Assembly: GCF_900090195.1 (NCBI RefSeq)
Contig: NZ_LT607803.1
Location: forward strand, 7,652,229-7,716,228
Direction of reading: 5' to 3'
Length of the DNA: 64,000 nt
Source of the DNA: Variovorax sp. HW608
Lineage (GTDB): Bacteria; Pseudomonadota; Gammaproteobacteria; Burkholderiales; Burkholderiaceae_C
Made by a program: the position numbers and the translations under genes. The notes under the pieces were generated by a model that was not told where the DNA came from, searched no databases, and saw only the letters and a program-made list of their open reading frames with translations. Positions 45,953 through 55,075 of the stretch are shown here, one piece after another; position 1 is the first letter of the stretch, and each line of letters opens with the position of its first letter.

Positions 45953-47502
45953 CGCTTGCCCCACTCCTGCTCGTAGGTCGTGACCAGCACCTGGTTCGAC
46001 AGCCGGTTCACCTCGGCCGGCACCCGCGACATGTCCAGCGGGAAGTCGAACAGGAGCGGCAGGCTCTCGGCCGAAAGAAAGCGCAACCCCTGCGGCAGGG
46101 CGCTGGCGCCCGGCAGGCGGTAAGGCCTGTGGCTCGCGATGATGTAGCCCCACTCGCCGAAGCTCGGCACGTGCGCGTGATAGGGCGCGACCTGCAGGCC
46201 GACCGATTCGAGGGTCTCAGCGACGGTCCAGAAGCTCTTGCGCGCGATCAGCGGCGAGGTGGTCTGGATCACCGCATAGCCGCTCGCCGAGAGCCGCTTG
46301 TCGAGCAGCGCGTAGAAGGAGCTGGTGTAGAGCTTGCCGATGGCGAAATTGGTCGGGTCCGGGAAGTCGACCACGATCACGTCGAACATGTCACCCGGCT
46401 GCTGGAGCCACTGGAACGCATCGGCGTTCACGATCCGCACCTTGGGCGACTTGAGCGAACCGCCGTTGAGCGCGGCGAGCGTCTCGTGCTCGGTGAAGAG
46501 CCGCGTCATGTTCGGGTCGAGCTCGACCAGCGTCACGCTTTCCACCGACGGGTACTTGAGGATCTCGCGCACCGCCATGCCGTCGCCGCCGCCGAGCACC
46601 GCGACCTTCTTCGGCGCGCCGTGCGCCGCCATCGCCGGATGCACCAGCGCTTCGTGATAGCGGTATTCGTCGCGCTCGGCGAACTGCAGGTTGCCGTTGA
46701 GGAACAACCGGTAGCCGGCGTTGCCGTGCGTGACCACGATGCGCTGGTAGGGCGAGGTCGCGCTGAAGACGATGCGGTCCTGGTAGAACTTGTCCTCCGC
46801 GAGCGTCGTGATGCGGTCGGCCAGGACGAATGCCGCCGCGAGCGCGAGCAGCACCAGCGCACAGGCCGTCGCATGCGCGCCGACCCGCCGCAGCTCGTGG
46901 CGGAAGAGCCAGAGCGCCCAGACCGCGACCGCCGCGTTCATGAGGCCGAACAGCAGGCCGGTGCGGATCATCCCGAGCTGCGGCACCAAGAGCAGCGGAA
47001 AGGCGATCGACACCGCGAGCGCACCGAGGTAGTCGAAGGTCAGCACCTGCGACACGAGCTCCTTGAGCGCGACATTGCGGCGCAGGATCCGCATCACCAG
47101 CGGGATTTCGAGCCCGACCAGGGCGCCGACCACCAGCACCATGCCGTAGAGCAGCAGCCGGAACGCGCCCGGCACATAGGCGTTGGCGATGAAAAGCAGC
47201 GCCGGCATTCCGCCGCCGATGAGCGCCACCAGCAACTCGATGCGCAGGAAGTGCGCCGGCAGTTGCCGATCGAAATAGCGCGAGAGCCACGAGCCCACGC
47301 CCATGGCGAAGAGATAGGTGCCGATGACGGTGCTGAACTGCAGCACCGAATCGCCGAGCAGGTACGAACTCAGCGCCGCCGCGCTGAGCTCGTAGACCAG
47401 CCCGCAGGCCGCGACCACGAACACGCTGGCGAGCAGCGCGATCGCGACGGGCTGCGGGCCGCTCGCGGCGGCCGGACGCGCAGACAAGGCCGTACCGGTC
47501 AA
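45949..47502 (-). CDS. Membrane-anchored spermidine synthase-like protein
   Basis: About seven N-terminal transmembrane helices (to about 215), then a spermidine-synthase-type Rossmann domain: VAVLGGGDGMAVREIL, VELDPNM, NADAFQW and VVDFPDP. TTG start at 47502 overlaps the DUF350 stop (TTGA), with no better start. 517 residues. The active-site Asp of DFPDP and the GGGDG motif are kept, so an aminopropyl transfer on a polyamine is likely. Confidence 0.87.
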   Translation of the reverse strand: MTGTALSARPAAASGPQPVAIALLASVFVVAACGLVYELSAAALSSYLLGDSVLQFSTVIGTYLFAMGVGSWLSRYFDRQLPAHFLRIELLVALIGGGMPALLFIANAYVPGAFRLLLYGMVLVVGALVGLEIPLVMRILRRNVALKELVSQVLTFDYLGALAVSIAFPLLLVPQLGMIRTGLLFGLMNAAVAVWALWLFRHELRRVGAHATACALVLLALAAAFVLADRITTLAEDKFYQDRIVFSATSPYQRIVVTHGNAGYRLFLNGNLQFAERDEYRYHEALVHPAMAAHGAPKKVAVLGGGDGMAVREILKYPSVESVTLVELDPNMTRLFTEHETLAALNGGSLKSPKVRIVNADAFQWLQQPGDMFDVIVVDFPDPTNFAIGKLYTSSFYALLDKRLSASGYAVIQTTSPLIARKSFWTVAETLESVGLQVAPYHAHVPSFGEWGYIIASHRPYRLPGASALPQGLRFLSAESLPLLFDFPLDMSRVPAEVNRLSNQVLVTTYEQEWGKR

Positions 47503-47717
47503 TGGATGGCCGCAGCCACGATCACGCAGATGCCCAGGCTCATCGCCGCGACGATCACACCCAGCGCCACGTTCTGCTTCTCGACGATCTCCTGCCACAG
47601 GTCGTAGGGCGTGAGCTTGTCGATGACGAGGAAGCACAGCCAGAAGATGGCCACGCCCAAAAACGCATAGACGAGCGAGCCGAGGACGACGTCCGGCTTC
47701 AACCATTCAAATCTCAT
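47499..47717 (-). CDS. DUF350 family membrane protein (YjfL-like)
   Basis: 72 residues with two transmembrane helices (SLVYAFLGVAIFWLCFLVI and VALGVIVAAMSLGICVIVAAA), matching half of the four-helix DUF350 family. Immediately upstream of the spermidine-synthase-like gene, with overlapping stop and start. Confidence 0.85.
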   Translation of the reverse strand: MRFEWLKPDVVLGSLVYAFLGVAIFWLCFLVIDKLTPYDLWQEIVEKQNVALGVIVAAMSLGICVIVAAAIH

Positions 47718-47741
47718 GATGAGGACCTCCGGATAAAAACA

Positions 47742-49229
47742 TCATTTGTGGCCGCCGCCACTGGAATAGCCACCGTACGAACCGCCCGAGCTGCGCATGC
47801 CGCCGCCACCGCCGCCGGGGCCGCTGCATGTGCTCAGGATGATCAGCAGGATGACGATCACCACCACGACGAGGATGATCGTGCCGCAGCCGACGCCAGC
47901 CCCCGCACTCAGCGGCAGCGCGTCGTTGCGCTTGAACATGTCCTTGCGGCCGCCGAGCTTGAATGCGGCGGCCACCGCAGCGCTGTCGATCCTGCTGCCC
48001 GACGACCAGGTGAGCTCGTTGGCATAGCGCTCCATCGACAGCAGCGACGAGCCGCTGGCGAAGTCGCGGTTGAAGGTCTTCTGCCCACGCTGGACCTGCC
48101 AGTAGAACTCGCCGGCCACGTAGGACGTCTCGGCGTTGTAGGCGTAGAGCTGTTTGTAGACCGTGCCGAGGTAGGTGGCCTTCGATCCGTCCTTGCTCAT
48201 CGTCGGCGCGCCGGTGGTCGGGCGGACCACGCTCCAGCCGTCTTCCGAGTCCACGAGGAAGCTGAAGCCGCGCTTGCGGTTGAACAGCAGGTATTCGCTC
48301 CAGCCGAAATGCTCGTCGTCGCCCGGCGCCACGCCCATGCGGTGCTGGAAGCCGACGACCTGCCAGTCGAGGCCCTGCAGCTGCCCGACCGTGCCGAGCG
48401 GGATCAGCGGCTGCACCGGTTCGTCCTGCAGCGCGTGCCGCAGCTTGCCGCCGATGCCCTGGGTCAGGTCGATGATGCTGCTGCACGAGGCGCAGGTGAT
48501 ACTCTTGCTGTCGGCGAGATTGACGGTGACCGTCGCGCCGCAGTTCGGGCAGTTGAAGCTGCGGCCTTTTTCCTCCTTCGCCGATTCGTCTCGCAGGCCG
48601 GTGAGCTGCAGGTCCTCGAGCTGCACCGCGCGGCCGAGCCAGGCGCTCGGCGGATCGGTGTCGTATTCCAGGCTCAGCACCTGCCCGTTTTCGCCGCGCA
48701 GCTCGACCACTGCGAAGCGGCGGCCCAGTTCGGGCAGCCGGGGCAGTTCGCCCTGGGCGGAGACCAGCGCGGCCTGCTCGTTCGACGTGACGGTGTACGG
48801 CTGGCCATGGAAGGCCATGGTCGCGCCGACGCGCAGCTCGGCGGCGGACGGCGCGGCGCGCTGCAGGTCGAAAGGCAGCGCGAAGACGAAGGCGCCGTTG
48901 TCCTCGCTCAGGACCCCGGTGCGGTCGTCGTCGAGCGCAGCGATCCATTCGGTCCAGCGTCCGCCGTCGTAGCCGTACTGCAAGCGGCCGATGAGCGTGA
49001 ACGGCCGATCGTGAACGCGGCCGGCGGCAAAGAGCTGCAGCGGGCTGAAGTCGTCGAACAGCTCCGCCATCTTGCCGGTGCGCGCGAGCGTCTCGCCCTG
49101 CCGCACCACCGTGCTGCGGCAGTAGGGGCACACCGCATGCGTCGATTGCGCGGAGCGGAATTCGACCGGCGCGCCGCAGCCGGGGCAGGGCGCGCGGTAG
49201 TAGCGCTGGCTGGCGCCGTTCTCAGCCAT
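47742..49229 (-). CDS. DUF4178 protein with two zinc ribbons
   Basis: 495 residues. Zinc ribbon 1 Cys15, 18, 34, 37 (CPGC, CPYC); two DUF4178 domains; a second ribbon CPNC...CASC near 225-245 between them; one transmembrane helix near 455-475; and a Gly/Ser-rich tail ending SSGGGHK. The family has no known biochemical function. Confidence 0.87.
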   Translation of the reverse strand: MAENGASQRYYRAPCPGCGAPVEFRSAQSTHAVCPYCRSTVVRQGETLARTGKMAELFDDFSPLQLFAAGRVHDRPFTLIGRLQYGYDGGRWTEWIAALDDDRTGVLSEDNGAFVFALPFDLQRAAPSAAELRVGATMAFHGQPYTVTSNEQAALVSAQGELPRLPELGRRFAVVELRGENGQVLSLEYDTDPPSAWLGRAVQLEDLQLTGLRDESAKEEKGRSFNCPNCGATVTVNLADSKSITCASCSSIIDLTQGIGGKLRHALQDEPVQPLIPLGTVGQLQGLDWQVVGFQHRMGVAPGDDEHFGWSEYLLFNRKRGFSFLVDSEDGWSVVRPTTGAPTMSKDGSKATYLGTVYKQLYAYNAETSYVAGEFYWQVQRGQKTFNRDFASGSSLLSMERYANELTWSSGSRIDSAAVAAAFKLGGRKDMFKRNDALPLSAGAGVGCGTIILVVVVIVILLIILSTCSGPGGGGGGMRSSGGSYGGYSSGGGHK

Positions 49230-49292
49230 GGCGCTCCGAAGAGGGCCAACCTGCGGGTGGGTGGTCTGGATGTCCCGCGAAAGCTGCGGGCG

Positions 49293-50339
49293 TCACACGA
49301 GTTTCTTCAGCAGCTCCGCCTTCTTGGCGTCGAATTCTTCCTGCGTGAGGATGCCCTTGGTCTTGAGTTCGGCGAGCTTCTCCAGCGTCGTCATGACGTC
49401 GGCCGGATTGACCACCGCGACCACCGGCTGCTGGGCGGGCGCGGCCGCGGCGGCGGCGTTCTGGCTCAGCCCCTGCGACAGGTTCTGCGCCAGCACCTGC
49501 CCCAGCGCGACGCCGGCGCCCAGGCCCATCGCATCGCCGGCGATGCCGCTGCCACCGCCGGCGCCTTCGGCGATCTTCGGGATCGCCTGCGCCGTCTGGT
49601 ACTGCATGAACCTGCCCATGTCGTTGCCGACCATGCCCATGCCGATCTTCTGGTCCAGGACCTTCTGCAGATCTTCGGGCAGCGAGACGTTCTGGACCGT
49701 GATGTTCTCGAGCTTGATCCCGATCTTCGCGAACTCGGGCACCAGCTGCGCCGCCAGCGCCCGCGCGAACTCGACCTGGTTGGCGGCGAGGTCGAGGAAG
49801 GGCACGCCGCTCGACGCGATCGCGTTGCTGATGTTCTGCAGCACGAGCCCCCGAAGCTGTCCATCGAGGTCGGCCACCGAATACACGCCCCGCGTGCCCG
49901 AGATCTCGGTGTGGAACAGCTTCGGATCGCCGATGCGGAAGCTGTAGTTGCCGAAGGCGCGCACCCGCACCGCGCCGAAGTCCTTGTCGCGCACGGTGAT
50001 CGGCTGCGGCGTGCCCCACTTCTGGTCGACCTGCTGGCGCGTGCTGAAGAAATAGACGTCGCTCTTGAAGGGCGACTCGAAGAGCTTGTCCCAGTTCTTG
50101 AGGTAGGTGAGGACCGGCAGGGTCTGCGTGGTGAGCTTGTAGATGCCGGGGCCGAAGACGTCGGCGACCTGGCCTTCGTTGACGAACACGGCCATCTGCG
50201 ATTCGCGCACCGTGAGCGATGCGCCGTTCTGGATCTCCATGTCGGCCATCGGGAAGCGCCATGCCAGGGTGCCGTCGCCGGTCTCGGTCCACTGGATGAT
50301 GTCGATGAACTGCTTCTTGATGAAATCCATCAGCGCCAT
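49293..50339 (-). CDS. SPFH/Band-7-like protein with C-terminal SHOCT domain (YdjI/virion-core-like)
   Basis: 348 residues. N-terminal IIQWTETGDGTLAWRFP, typical of this group; SPFH domain to about 210; Ala/Gln linker; C-terminal SHOCT LAELKTKGILTQEEFDAKKA. Forms membrane-associated oligomers. The start at 50339 has AGGAG. First gene of the cluster. Confidence 0.87.
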   Translation of the reverse strand: MALMDFIKKQFIDIIQWTETGDGTLAWRFPMADMEIQNGASLTVRESQMAVFVNEGQVADVFGPGIYKLTTQTLPVLTYLKNWDKLFESPFKSDVYFFSTRQQVDQKWGTPQPITVRDKDFGAVRVRAFGNYSFRIGDPKLFHTEISGTRGVYSVADLDGQLRGLVLQNISNAIASSGVPFLDLAANQVEFARALAAQLVPEFAKIGIKLENITVQNVSLPEDLQKVLDQKIGMGMVGNDMGRFMQYQTAQAIPKIAEGAGGGSGIAGDAMGLGAGVALGQVLAQNLSQGLSQNAAAAAAPAQQPVVAVVNPADVMTTLEKLAELKTKGILTQEEFDAKKAELLKKLV

Positions 50340-50503
50340 GGAGCTGCTCCTACAAATGCTCGGTCGGTGATATTGCCACACCGCGGAAGCCCTGCCCGCC
50401 GTGCATTTCCGTGCTTCCCGGCGAAGCCCACGTTTCATGAGCGAAAGGAGGCGAGGTCTACAATCGGCGCCCTTTCTAGAAGCGTCACAGGAGGCACGGC
50501 CCA

Positions 50504-52843
50504 ATGTCCGATCCGACTTCATCGATTCCCTCGCCCGAGGACAAACGTGCCGAGCTGCGTCGCGCCGCCCTCGAATACCACGAGCATCCGGTCCCGGGAA
50601 AGATCGCGATCGCCGCGACCAAGCAGATGATCAACCAGCGCGACCTCGCGCTGGCCTATTCGCCCGGCGTGGCGGCCCCCTGCGAGGAAATCGTCAAGGA
50701 CCCGGTCAACGCCTTCAAGTACACCGCGCGCGGCAACCTCGTGGCGGTGATCTCCAACGGCACTGCGGTGCTGGGCCTCGGCGACATCGGCCCGCTGGCT
50801 TCCAAGCCGGTGATGGAAGGCAAGGGCGTGCTCTTCAAGAAGTTCGCCGGCGTCGATGTGTTCGACATCGAGATCGACGAGAAGGACCCGGCCAAGCTGG
50901 TCGAGGTCATCGCCGCGCTGGAGCCCACTTTCGGCGCCATCAACCTCGAGGACATCAAGGCCCCGGACTGCTTCTATGTCGAGCGCGAACTGCGCAAGCG
51001 CATGAAGATCCCGGTCTTCCACGACGACCAGCACGGCACCGCGATCACCGTCGCCGCGGCGATGCTCAACGGCCTGAAGGTCGTCGGCAAGGACATCTCG
51101 CAGGTCAAGCTCGTCACTTCCGGCGCGGGCGCCGCGGCGCTGGCCTGCCTGAACCTGCTGCTCAAGGTGGGGCTGAAGCGCGAGAACGTCTACGTGACCG
51201 ACCTCGCCGGCGTGGTCTACGAAGGCCGTACCGAGCTGATGGACGACGACAAGCGCCAGTACATGCAGAAGACCGACGCGCGCACCCTGTCCGAGGTGAT
51301 CGAGGGCGCGGACGTGTTCCTGGGCCTCTCGGCCGGCGGCGTGCTCAAGCCCGCGATGGTCGCGAAGATGGCGGCCAAGCCCGTGATCTTCGCGCTGGCG
51401 AATCCGAACCCCGAGATCGCGCCCGAAGACGCGCATGCGGTGCGCGACGACGTGGTCATGGCCACCGGCCGCACCGACTACCCGAACCAGGTCAACAACG
51501 TCCTGTGCTTCCCGTACATCTTCCGCGGCGCGCTCGACTGCGGCGCGACCACCATCACCGATGAGATGGAAGTGGCGGCGGTGCATGCCATCGCCGAACT
51601 CGCGCAGGCCGAGCAGAGCGAGCGCGTGGCCGCCGCGTATGCGGGCGAGAAGCTCAGCTTCGGCCCCGAATACCTGATTCCGAAGCCCTTCGATCCGCGG
51701 CTGATGATGAAGATCGCGCCCGCGGTCGCCAAGGCGGCGGCCGACAGCGGCGTGGCGCTGCGGCCGATCGCCGACCTCGACGCCTACCGCGACAAGCTGC
51801 AGACCTTCGTCTATGCCTCCGGCACCACGATGAAGCCGATCTTCGACGCCGCCAAGCGCGCGCCGAAGAAGCGGGTCGCCTTCTGCGAAGGCGAAGAAGA
51901 GCGCGTGCTGCGCGCCGCCCAGATCGTGGTCGACGAAGGCATCGCACGGCCGACGCTGATCGGCCGGCCGGCCATCATCGCGCAGCGCATCGAGAAGTTC
52001 GGCCTGCGCCTGAAGCAGGACGTGCACTACGACATCGTCAACGTCGAGTGGGACCAGCGCTACCGCGATTTCTGGCAGACCTACCACCGGATGACCGAGC
52101 GCAAGGGCACGACGGTGCAGACCGCGAAGATCGAGATGCGCCGTCGCCTGACGCTGATCGGCTCGATGCTGCTGCACAAGGGCGACGTGGACGGGATGAT
52201 CTGCGGCACCTGGGGCACGACCGCGATCCATCTGCACTACATCGACCAGGTCATCGGCAAGCGTCCCGGCGGCTGCGCCAGCACGTCGCAGAACGTGCCG
52301 ATCTACGCCTGCATGAACGGCCTGCTGCTGCCGAACCGGCAGCTGTTCCTGGTCGACACGCACGTCAACTACGACCCGACGCCCGAAGAACTCGCGGAGA
52401 TCACGACGATGGCGGCGGAAGAGATGATGCGCTTCGGCATCAAGCCCAAGGCGGCGCTGCTGTCGCACTCGAATTTCGGCAGCAGCAACCAGCCCAGCGC
52501 GATCAAGATGCGGCAGACGCTGGAACTGCTGCGCACCCAGGCGCCGTGGCTCGAAGTGGACGGCGAAATGCACGGCGACGTTGCTTTGGACGGCAAGCAG
52601 CGCGCATCGGTCATGCCGCACAGCGCGCTGTCCGGCGACGCCAATCTGCTCGTGTTCCCGAACATCGATTCGGCCAATATTGCCTACAACCTGCTCAAGA
52701 CGGCGGCCGGCGGCAACATCGCGATCGGCCCGGTCCTGCTCGGAGCGGCCAAGCCTGTGCACATTCTCACGCCGAGTGCGACTGTTCGGCGCATCGTGAA
52801 CATGACGGCGCTGACCGTGGCCGACGCGAACGCCGAAAGGTAA
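50504..52843 (+). CDS. maeB: NADP-dependent malic enzyme with phosphotransacetylase-like domain
   Basis: 779 residues. Malic enzyme part (1-430): [37 protein letters not shown]-terminal PTA-like domain (about 440-779), usually regulatory and inactive. Converts malate to pyruvate plus NADPH. AGGAGG precedes the ATG. Confidence 0.95.
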   Translation: MSDPTSSIPSPEDKRAELRRAALEYHEHPVPGKIAIAATKQMINQRDLALAYSPGVAAPCEEIVKDPVNAFKYTARGNLVAVISNGTAVLGLGDIGPLASKPVMEGKGVLFKKFAGVDVFDIEIDEKDPAKLVEVIAALEPTFGAINLEDIKAPDCFYVERELRKRMKIPVFHDDQHGTAITVAAAMLNGLKVVGKDISQVKLVTSGAGAAALACLNLLLKVGLKRENVYVTDLAGVVYEGRTELMDDDKRQYMQKTDARTLSEVIEGADVFLGLSAGGVLKPAMVAKMAAKPVIFALANPNPEIAPEDAHAVRDDVVMATGRTDYPNQVNNVLCFPYIFRGALDCGATTITDEMEVAAVHAIAELAQAEQSERVAAAYAGEKLSFGPEYLIPKPFDPRLMMKIAPAVAKAAADSGVALRPIADLDAYRDKLQTFVYASGTTMKPIFDAAKRAPKKRVAFCEGEEERVLRAAQIVVDEGIARPTLIGRPAIIAQRIEKFGLRLKQDVHYDIVNVEWDQRYRDFWQTYHRMTERKGTTVQTAKIEMRRRLTLIGSMLLHKGDVDGMICGTWGTTAIHLHYIDQVIGKRPGGCASTSQNVPIYACMNGLLLPNRQLFLVDTHVNYDPTPEELAEITTMAAEEMMRFGIKPKAALLSHSNFGSSNQPSAIKMRQTLELLRTQAPWLEVDGEMHGDVALDGKQRASVMPHSALSGDANLLVFPNIDSANIAYNLLKTAAGGNIAIGPVLLGAAKPVHILTPSATVRRIVNMTALTVADANAER

Positions 52844-52893
52844 GCGCACCTCCGCAAGCAAGCGCTGACTTCCTGACGGCCGCCAATCCCATT

Positions 52894-52918
52894 CGCCTGC
52901 TCAAAGATTGAGCAGGCG
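52894..52918 (+). terminator. Hairpin terminator after maeB
   Basis: An 11-bp stem, CGCCTGCTCAA with TTGAGCAGGCG, loop AGA. The T-rich part after it is weak (CTTGCTATTT). Confidence 0.65.
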
Positions 52919-53022
52919 CTTGCTATTTGCGCGCCCCTGGTGCACACTTACGGGCTTGAATTTGAGGGTTTACCCCAATGGGTGGACCCCGATTCGGCCC
53001 TCGCTCTTTTTTCTGGTGCCCC

Positions 53023-53436
53023 ATGGCGGTTTTCGCCTCGATTTCGTCCCCTGTGTCCAAGTTTGCGCTCACTAGCTTGCTGCTGGTGGCTCTCGCGAAT
53101 GGTGTCCAGGCACGCGAATGGACCGGCACCCGTACCGGCCAGCCGGCACAGGAAACGATCGCGCTGGCCGAATTGCCGGTGCAAGGCCAGCGTACCTACG
53201 AGGCCATCTTCAGGGGTGGCCCTTTCCGCTATGAGAAGGACGGCATCGTGTTCGGCAACCGCGAACGCCTGCTGCCTCAGGAACGTCGAGGCCACTACCG
53301 AGAGTACACGGTCGAAACGCCCGGTTCGCGTGATCGTGGTGCGAAGCGGATCGTCTGCGGAGGCGAGCGCACGACACCAACGTCCTGCTGGTATACGGCG
53401 GATCACTACGCGAGCTTCAGGCGGATCGTTCCCTGA
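53023..53436 (+). CDS. Secreted guanyl-specific ribonuclease (RNase Sa/barnase-type)
   Basis: 137 residues with a Sec signal peptide (to about 30, NGVQA-RE). Mature part matches RNase Sa: FRGGPFRYEKDGIVFGNRE, HYREYTVETPG, and ADHYASF. Catalytic residues Glu94, Arg105 and His128 align with Glu54, Arg65 and His85 of RNase Sa. Cleaves RNA after G. Followed by a barstar-family gene, so it is a toxin kept in check. Confidence 0.9.
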   Translation: MAVFASISSPVSKFALTSLLLVALANGVQAREWTGTRTGQPAQETIALAELPVQGQRTYEAIFRGGPFRYEKDGIVFGNRERLLPQERRGHYREYTVETPGSRDRGAKRIVCGGERTTPTSCWYTADHYASFRRIVP

Positions 53437-53480
53437 GCGATGAAATGAATTTGGAGAGGCGCAGAACTGCGTCCTGAGAA

Positions 53481-53915
53481 ATGATGACGACAACCATGGA
53501 AAGACCAGCGGAGATGACCCAATCCCTTCGTGGCGTGCGACCCAACATCGTGCAGTCGATTCGCGCGTTTCGCGTGAGCGACCTGCAGGAGGCAGCACAT
53601 GCGGCCGGTCAGCACTTTCTGTATGCCAACCTCGGCAACGCCCAGACCAAGCAGGACGTCCTGGATCTGATCGCGCAGCAATTCATGTTCCCCCAGCACT
53701 TCGGGAAGAACTTCGACGCGCTCTACGACTGCATGACGGATCCGCTGCACAAGTCGGGCCCGCAGCCGGGCTTCGTCATCGTCCTCGAACAGATTCCCGC
53801 CAACGCCAAGTTCGACAAGGAAGCGCGCGAGCAGCTTCTCGACATCTTCCGCGACGCGGCGGACTACTGGGGGGATCGGAAAATTCCTTTCCGGTGCTTC
53901 TATTCTTTTCTGTAG
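53481..53915 (+). CDS. Barstar-family ribonuclease inhibitor
   Basis: 144 residues; barstar fold with [38 protein letters not shown] and VIVLEQI. The conserved Asp and Trp/Tyr helix region that blocks barnase is present (NFDALYDCM). 44 bases after the ribonuclease, same direction. Cytosolic, would protect the cell against unexported enzyme. The first 30 residues are not conserved-looking and a later start is possible. Confidence 0.9.
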   Translation: MMTTTMERPAEMTQSLRGVRPNIVQSIRAFRVSDLQEAAHAAGQHFLYANLGNAQTKQDVLDLIAQQFMFPQHFGKNFDALYDCMTDPLHKSGPQPGFVIVLEQIPANAKFDKEAREQLLDIFRDAADYWGDRKIPFRCFYSFL

Positions 53916-54115
53916 CCCGTTCTGCACAAACCAGCCAAGCAGAACGGGCGAACGAGGCTCAGCAAAACGGCGCCGCAGGTGCCGAGGTCGAAAAGGCGCA
54001 AGAGGCCGACCCGACGGCGGAAAAGATGCCGACGGACAAATTGGTCGACGTGTCCCCGTTGGCGCTGCGCATGAGCAGCCCCTTCAACGCCGGGTACTGG
54101 CTCGCAGCCGCCTGA
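53894..54115 (+). CDS. Uncertain small ORF (73 aa)
   Basis: An Ala/Glu-rich frame starting within the barstar end and running to a TGA at 54113-54115; ends [13 protein letters not shown]. It is not recognised. A family B repeat begins one base after its stop, as after three proven genes, which argues that this stop ends a real gene or gene remnant. The true start may be later. Confidence 0.3.
   Translation: MLLFFSVARSAQTSQAERANEAQQNGAAGAEVEKAQEADPTAEKMPTDKLVDVSPLALRMSSPFNAGYWLAAA
53915..53949 (+). terminator. Inverted repeat at the barstar stop
   Basis: GCCCGTTCTGC (53915-53925) pairs with GCAGAACGGGC (53939-53949), 11 bp perfect, but no T-run follows. It may stabilise the transcript end rather than terminate. 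Confidence 0.5.
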
Positions 54116-54212
54116 TTGTTGCTCGCCCCCAGGCTTGCTCACTTCGTGTAGCCGCCAACCCCCTACCGGGGGCAACACCAGCGGCCCGGCAGAGCCGGTT
54201 CCGCGGTGTTTC
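54116..54212 (+). repeat. Family B post-stop repeat, long copy
   Basis: Plus-strand CCCCCAGGCTTG, TCACTTCGTGTA and CCCCCTACCGGGGG line up with the copy after tkt read on the other strand. Ends in GGCCCGGC...GGTTCCGCGG. Confidence 0.7.
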
Positions 54213-54220
54213 ACCAACGA

Positions 54221-54244
54221 AAGCCCGTCGATGACGGGCTTTTT
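54221..54244. terminator. Terminator between barstar unit and rsmA
   Basis: AAGCCCGTC with GACGGGCTT (9 bp), loop GAT, followed by TTTTT on plus; usable on both strands. Confidence 0.85.
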
Positions 54245-55021
54245 CACTTTCGGAGCTGCTGGGCGAGGGCGAGGTACTCGGCGACCGGGACTTCCTCCGC
54301 GCGGCGCTGGGTGTCGAAGGCGCCGGCGAAGTTCTTCTGCTCCAGCCACTTGCCGAGGCTGTGGCGCAGGAGCTTGCGGCGCTGGCTGAAGGCCACCTGC
54401 ACGACTTCGCCGAGCAGATCGGCATCGACCTCTGGCGGCTCGGCGAAAGGCACCATCCGCACCACGGCGCTGTCGACGCGCGGCGGCGGATCGAAGCTCT
54501 CGGGCGGCACGAAGAGGATGTTGTCCATGGCATAGCGCCACTGCAGCATCACGCTCAGGCGGCCGTAGTCGGAGGTCGCGGGCACTGCGACCATGCGGTC
54601 GATCACTTCCTTTTGCAGCATGAAATGCTGGTCGGCGATCAGGTCCGCGAAGTCCAGCAGATGGAAAAGGATGGGCGTCGAGATGTTGTAGGGCAGATTT
54701 CCGACGACGCGAAGCCGCGTGGCGGGGCGGCGCCGCCAGCCGGGCCGCGAGCGCCGCGAAATCAACCTTCAACACGTCGGATTCCACGACGTCGAGCTGG
54801 CCATGTCTGCGCAGGCGCTCGGCCAGATCGCGGTCGAGCTCGATCACCGTCAGGCGACCCAGTCGCTCCACGAGCGGCTGCGTCAGGGCCGCGAGACCGG
54901 GGCCGATCTCGACCATCGCATCGCCGGGTTTCGGGGCGATCTCGCGCACGATCGCATCGATGATGGCCATGTCTGCCAGGAAGTGCTGGCCGAACCGCTT
55001 GCGGGGGATGTGCTGCCTCAC
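54244..55021 (-). pseudogene. rsmA: rsmA (ksgA) 16S rRNA dimethyladenosine transferase, frameshifted
   Basis: The GTG at 55021 opens [12 protein letters not shown] and continues with the SAM motif [22 protein letters not shown] and [12 protein letters not shown]. Near 54724-54727 the frame shifts; [15 protein letters not shown] to LAQQLRK continues in the next frame to 54244. Removing one G of the GGGG run restores [16 protein letters not shown]. All domains are otherwise intact, so this is either a recent mutation or a sequencing error. RsmA dimethylates A1518 and A1519 of 16S rRNA; its loss is tolerated and gives kasugamycin resistance. Confidence 0.87.
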
Positions 55022-55075
55022 CCCCGCGCTCCACGCGCGGAGGCCCTGAAACGGGTGGTCTTCATCCCGCGGCCA

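Noticed and set aside
47502..50630. 1042-codon plus-strand frame
   Set aside because: Antisense to DUF350, DUF4178 and SPFH genes that have clear domains.
53900..54243. Extension of the rsmA frame to 53900
   Set aside because: Out-of-frame read-through after the frameshift; passes the terminator and repeat.
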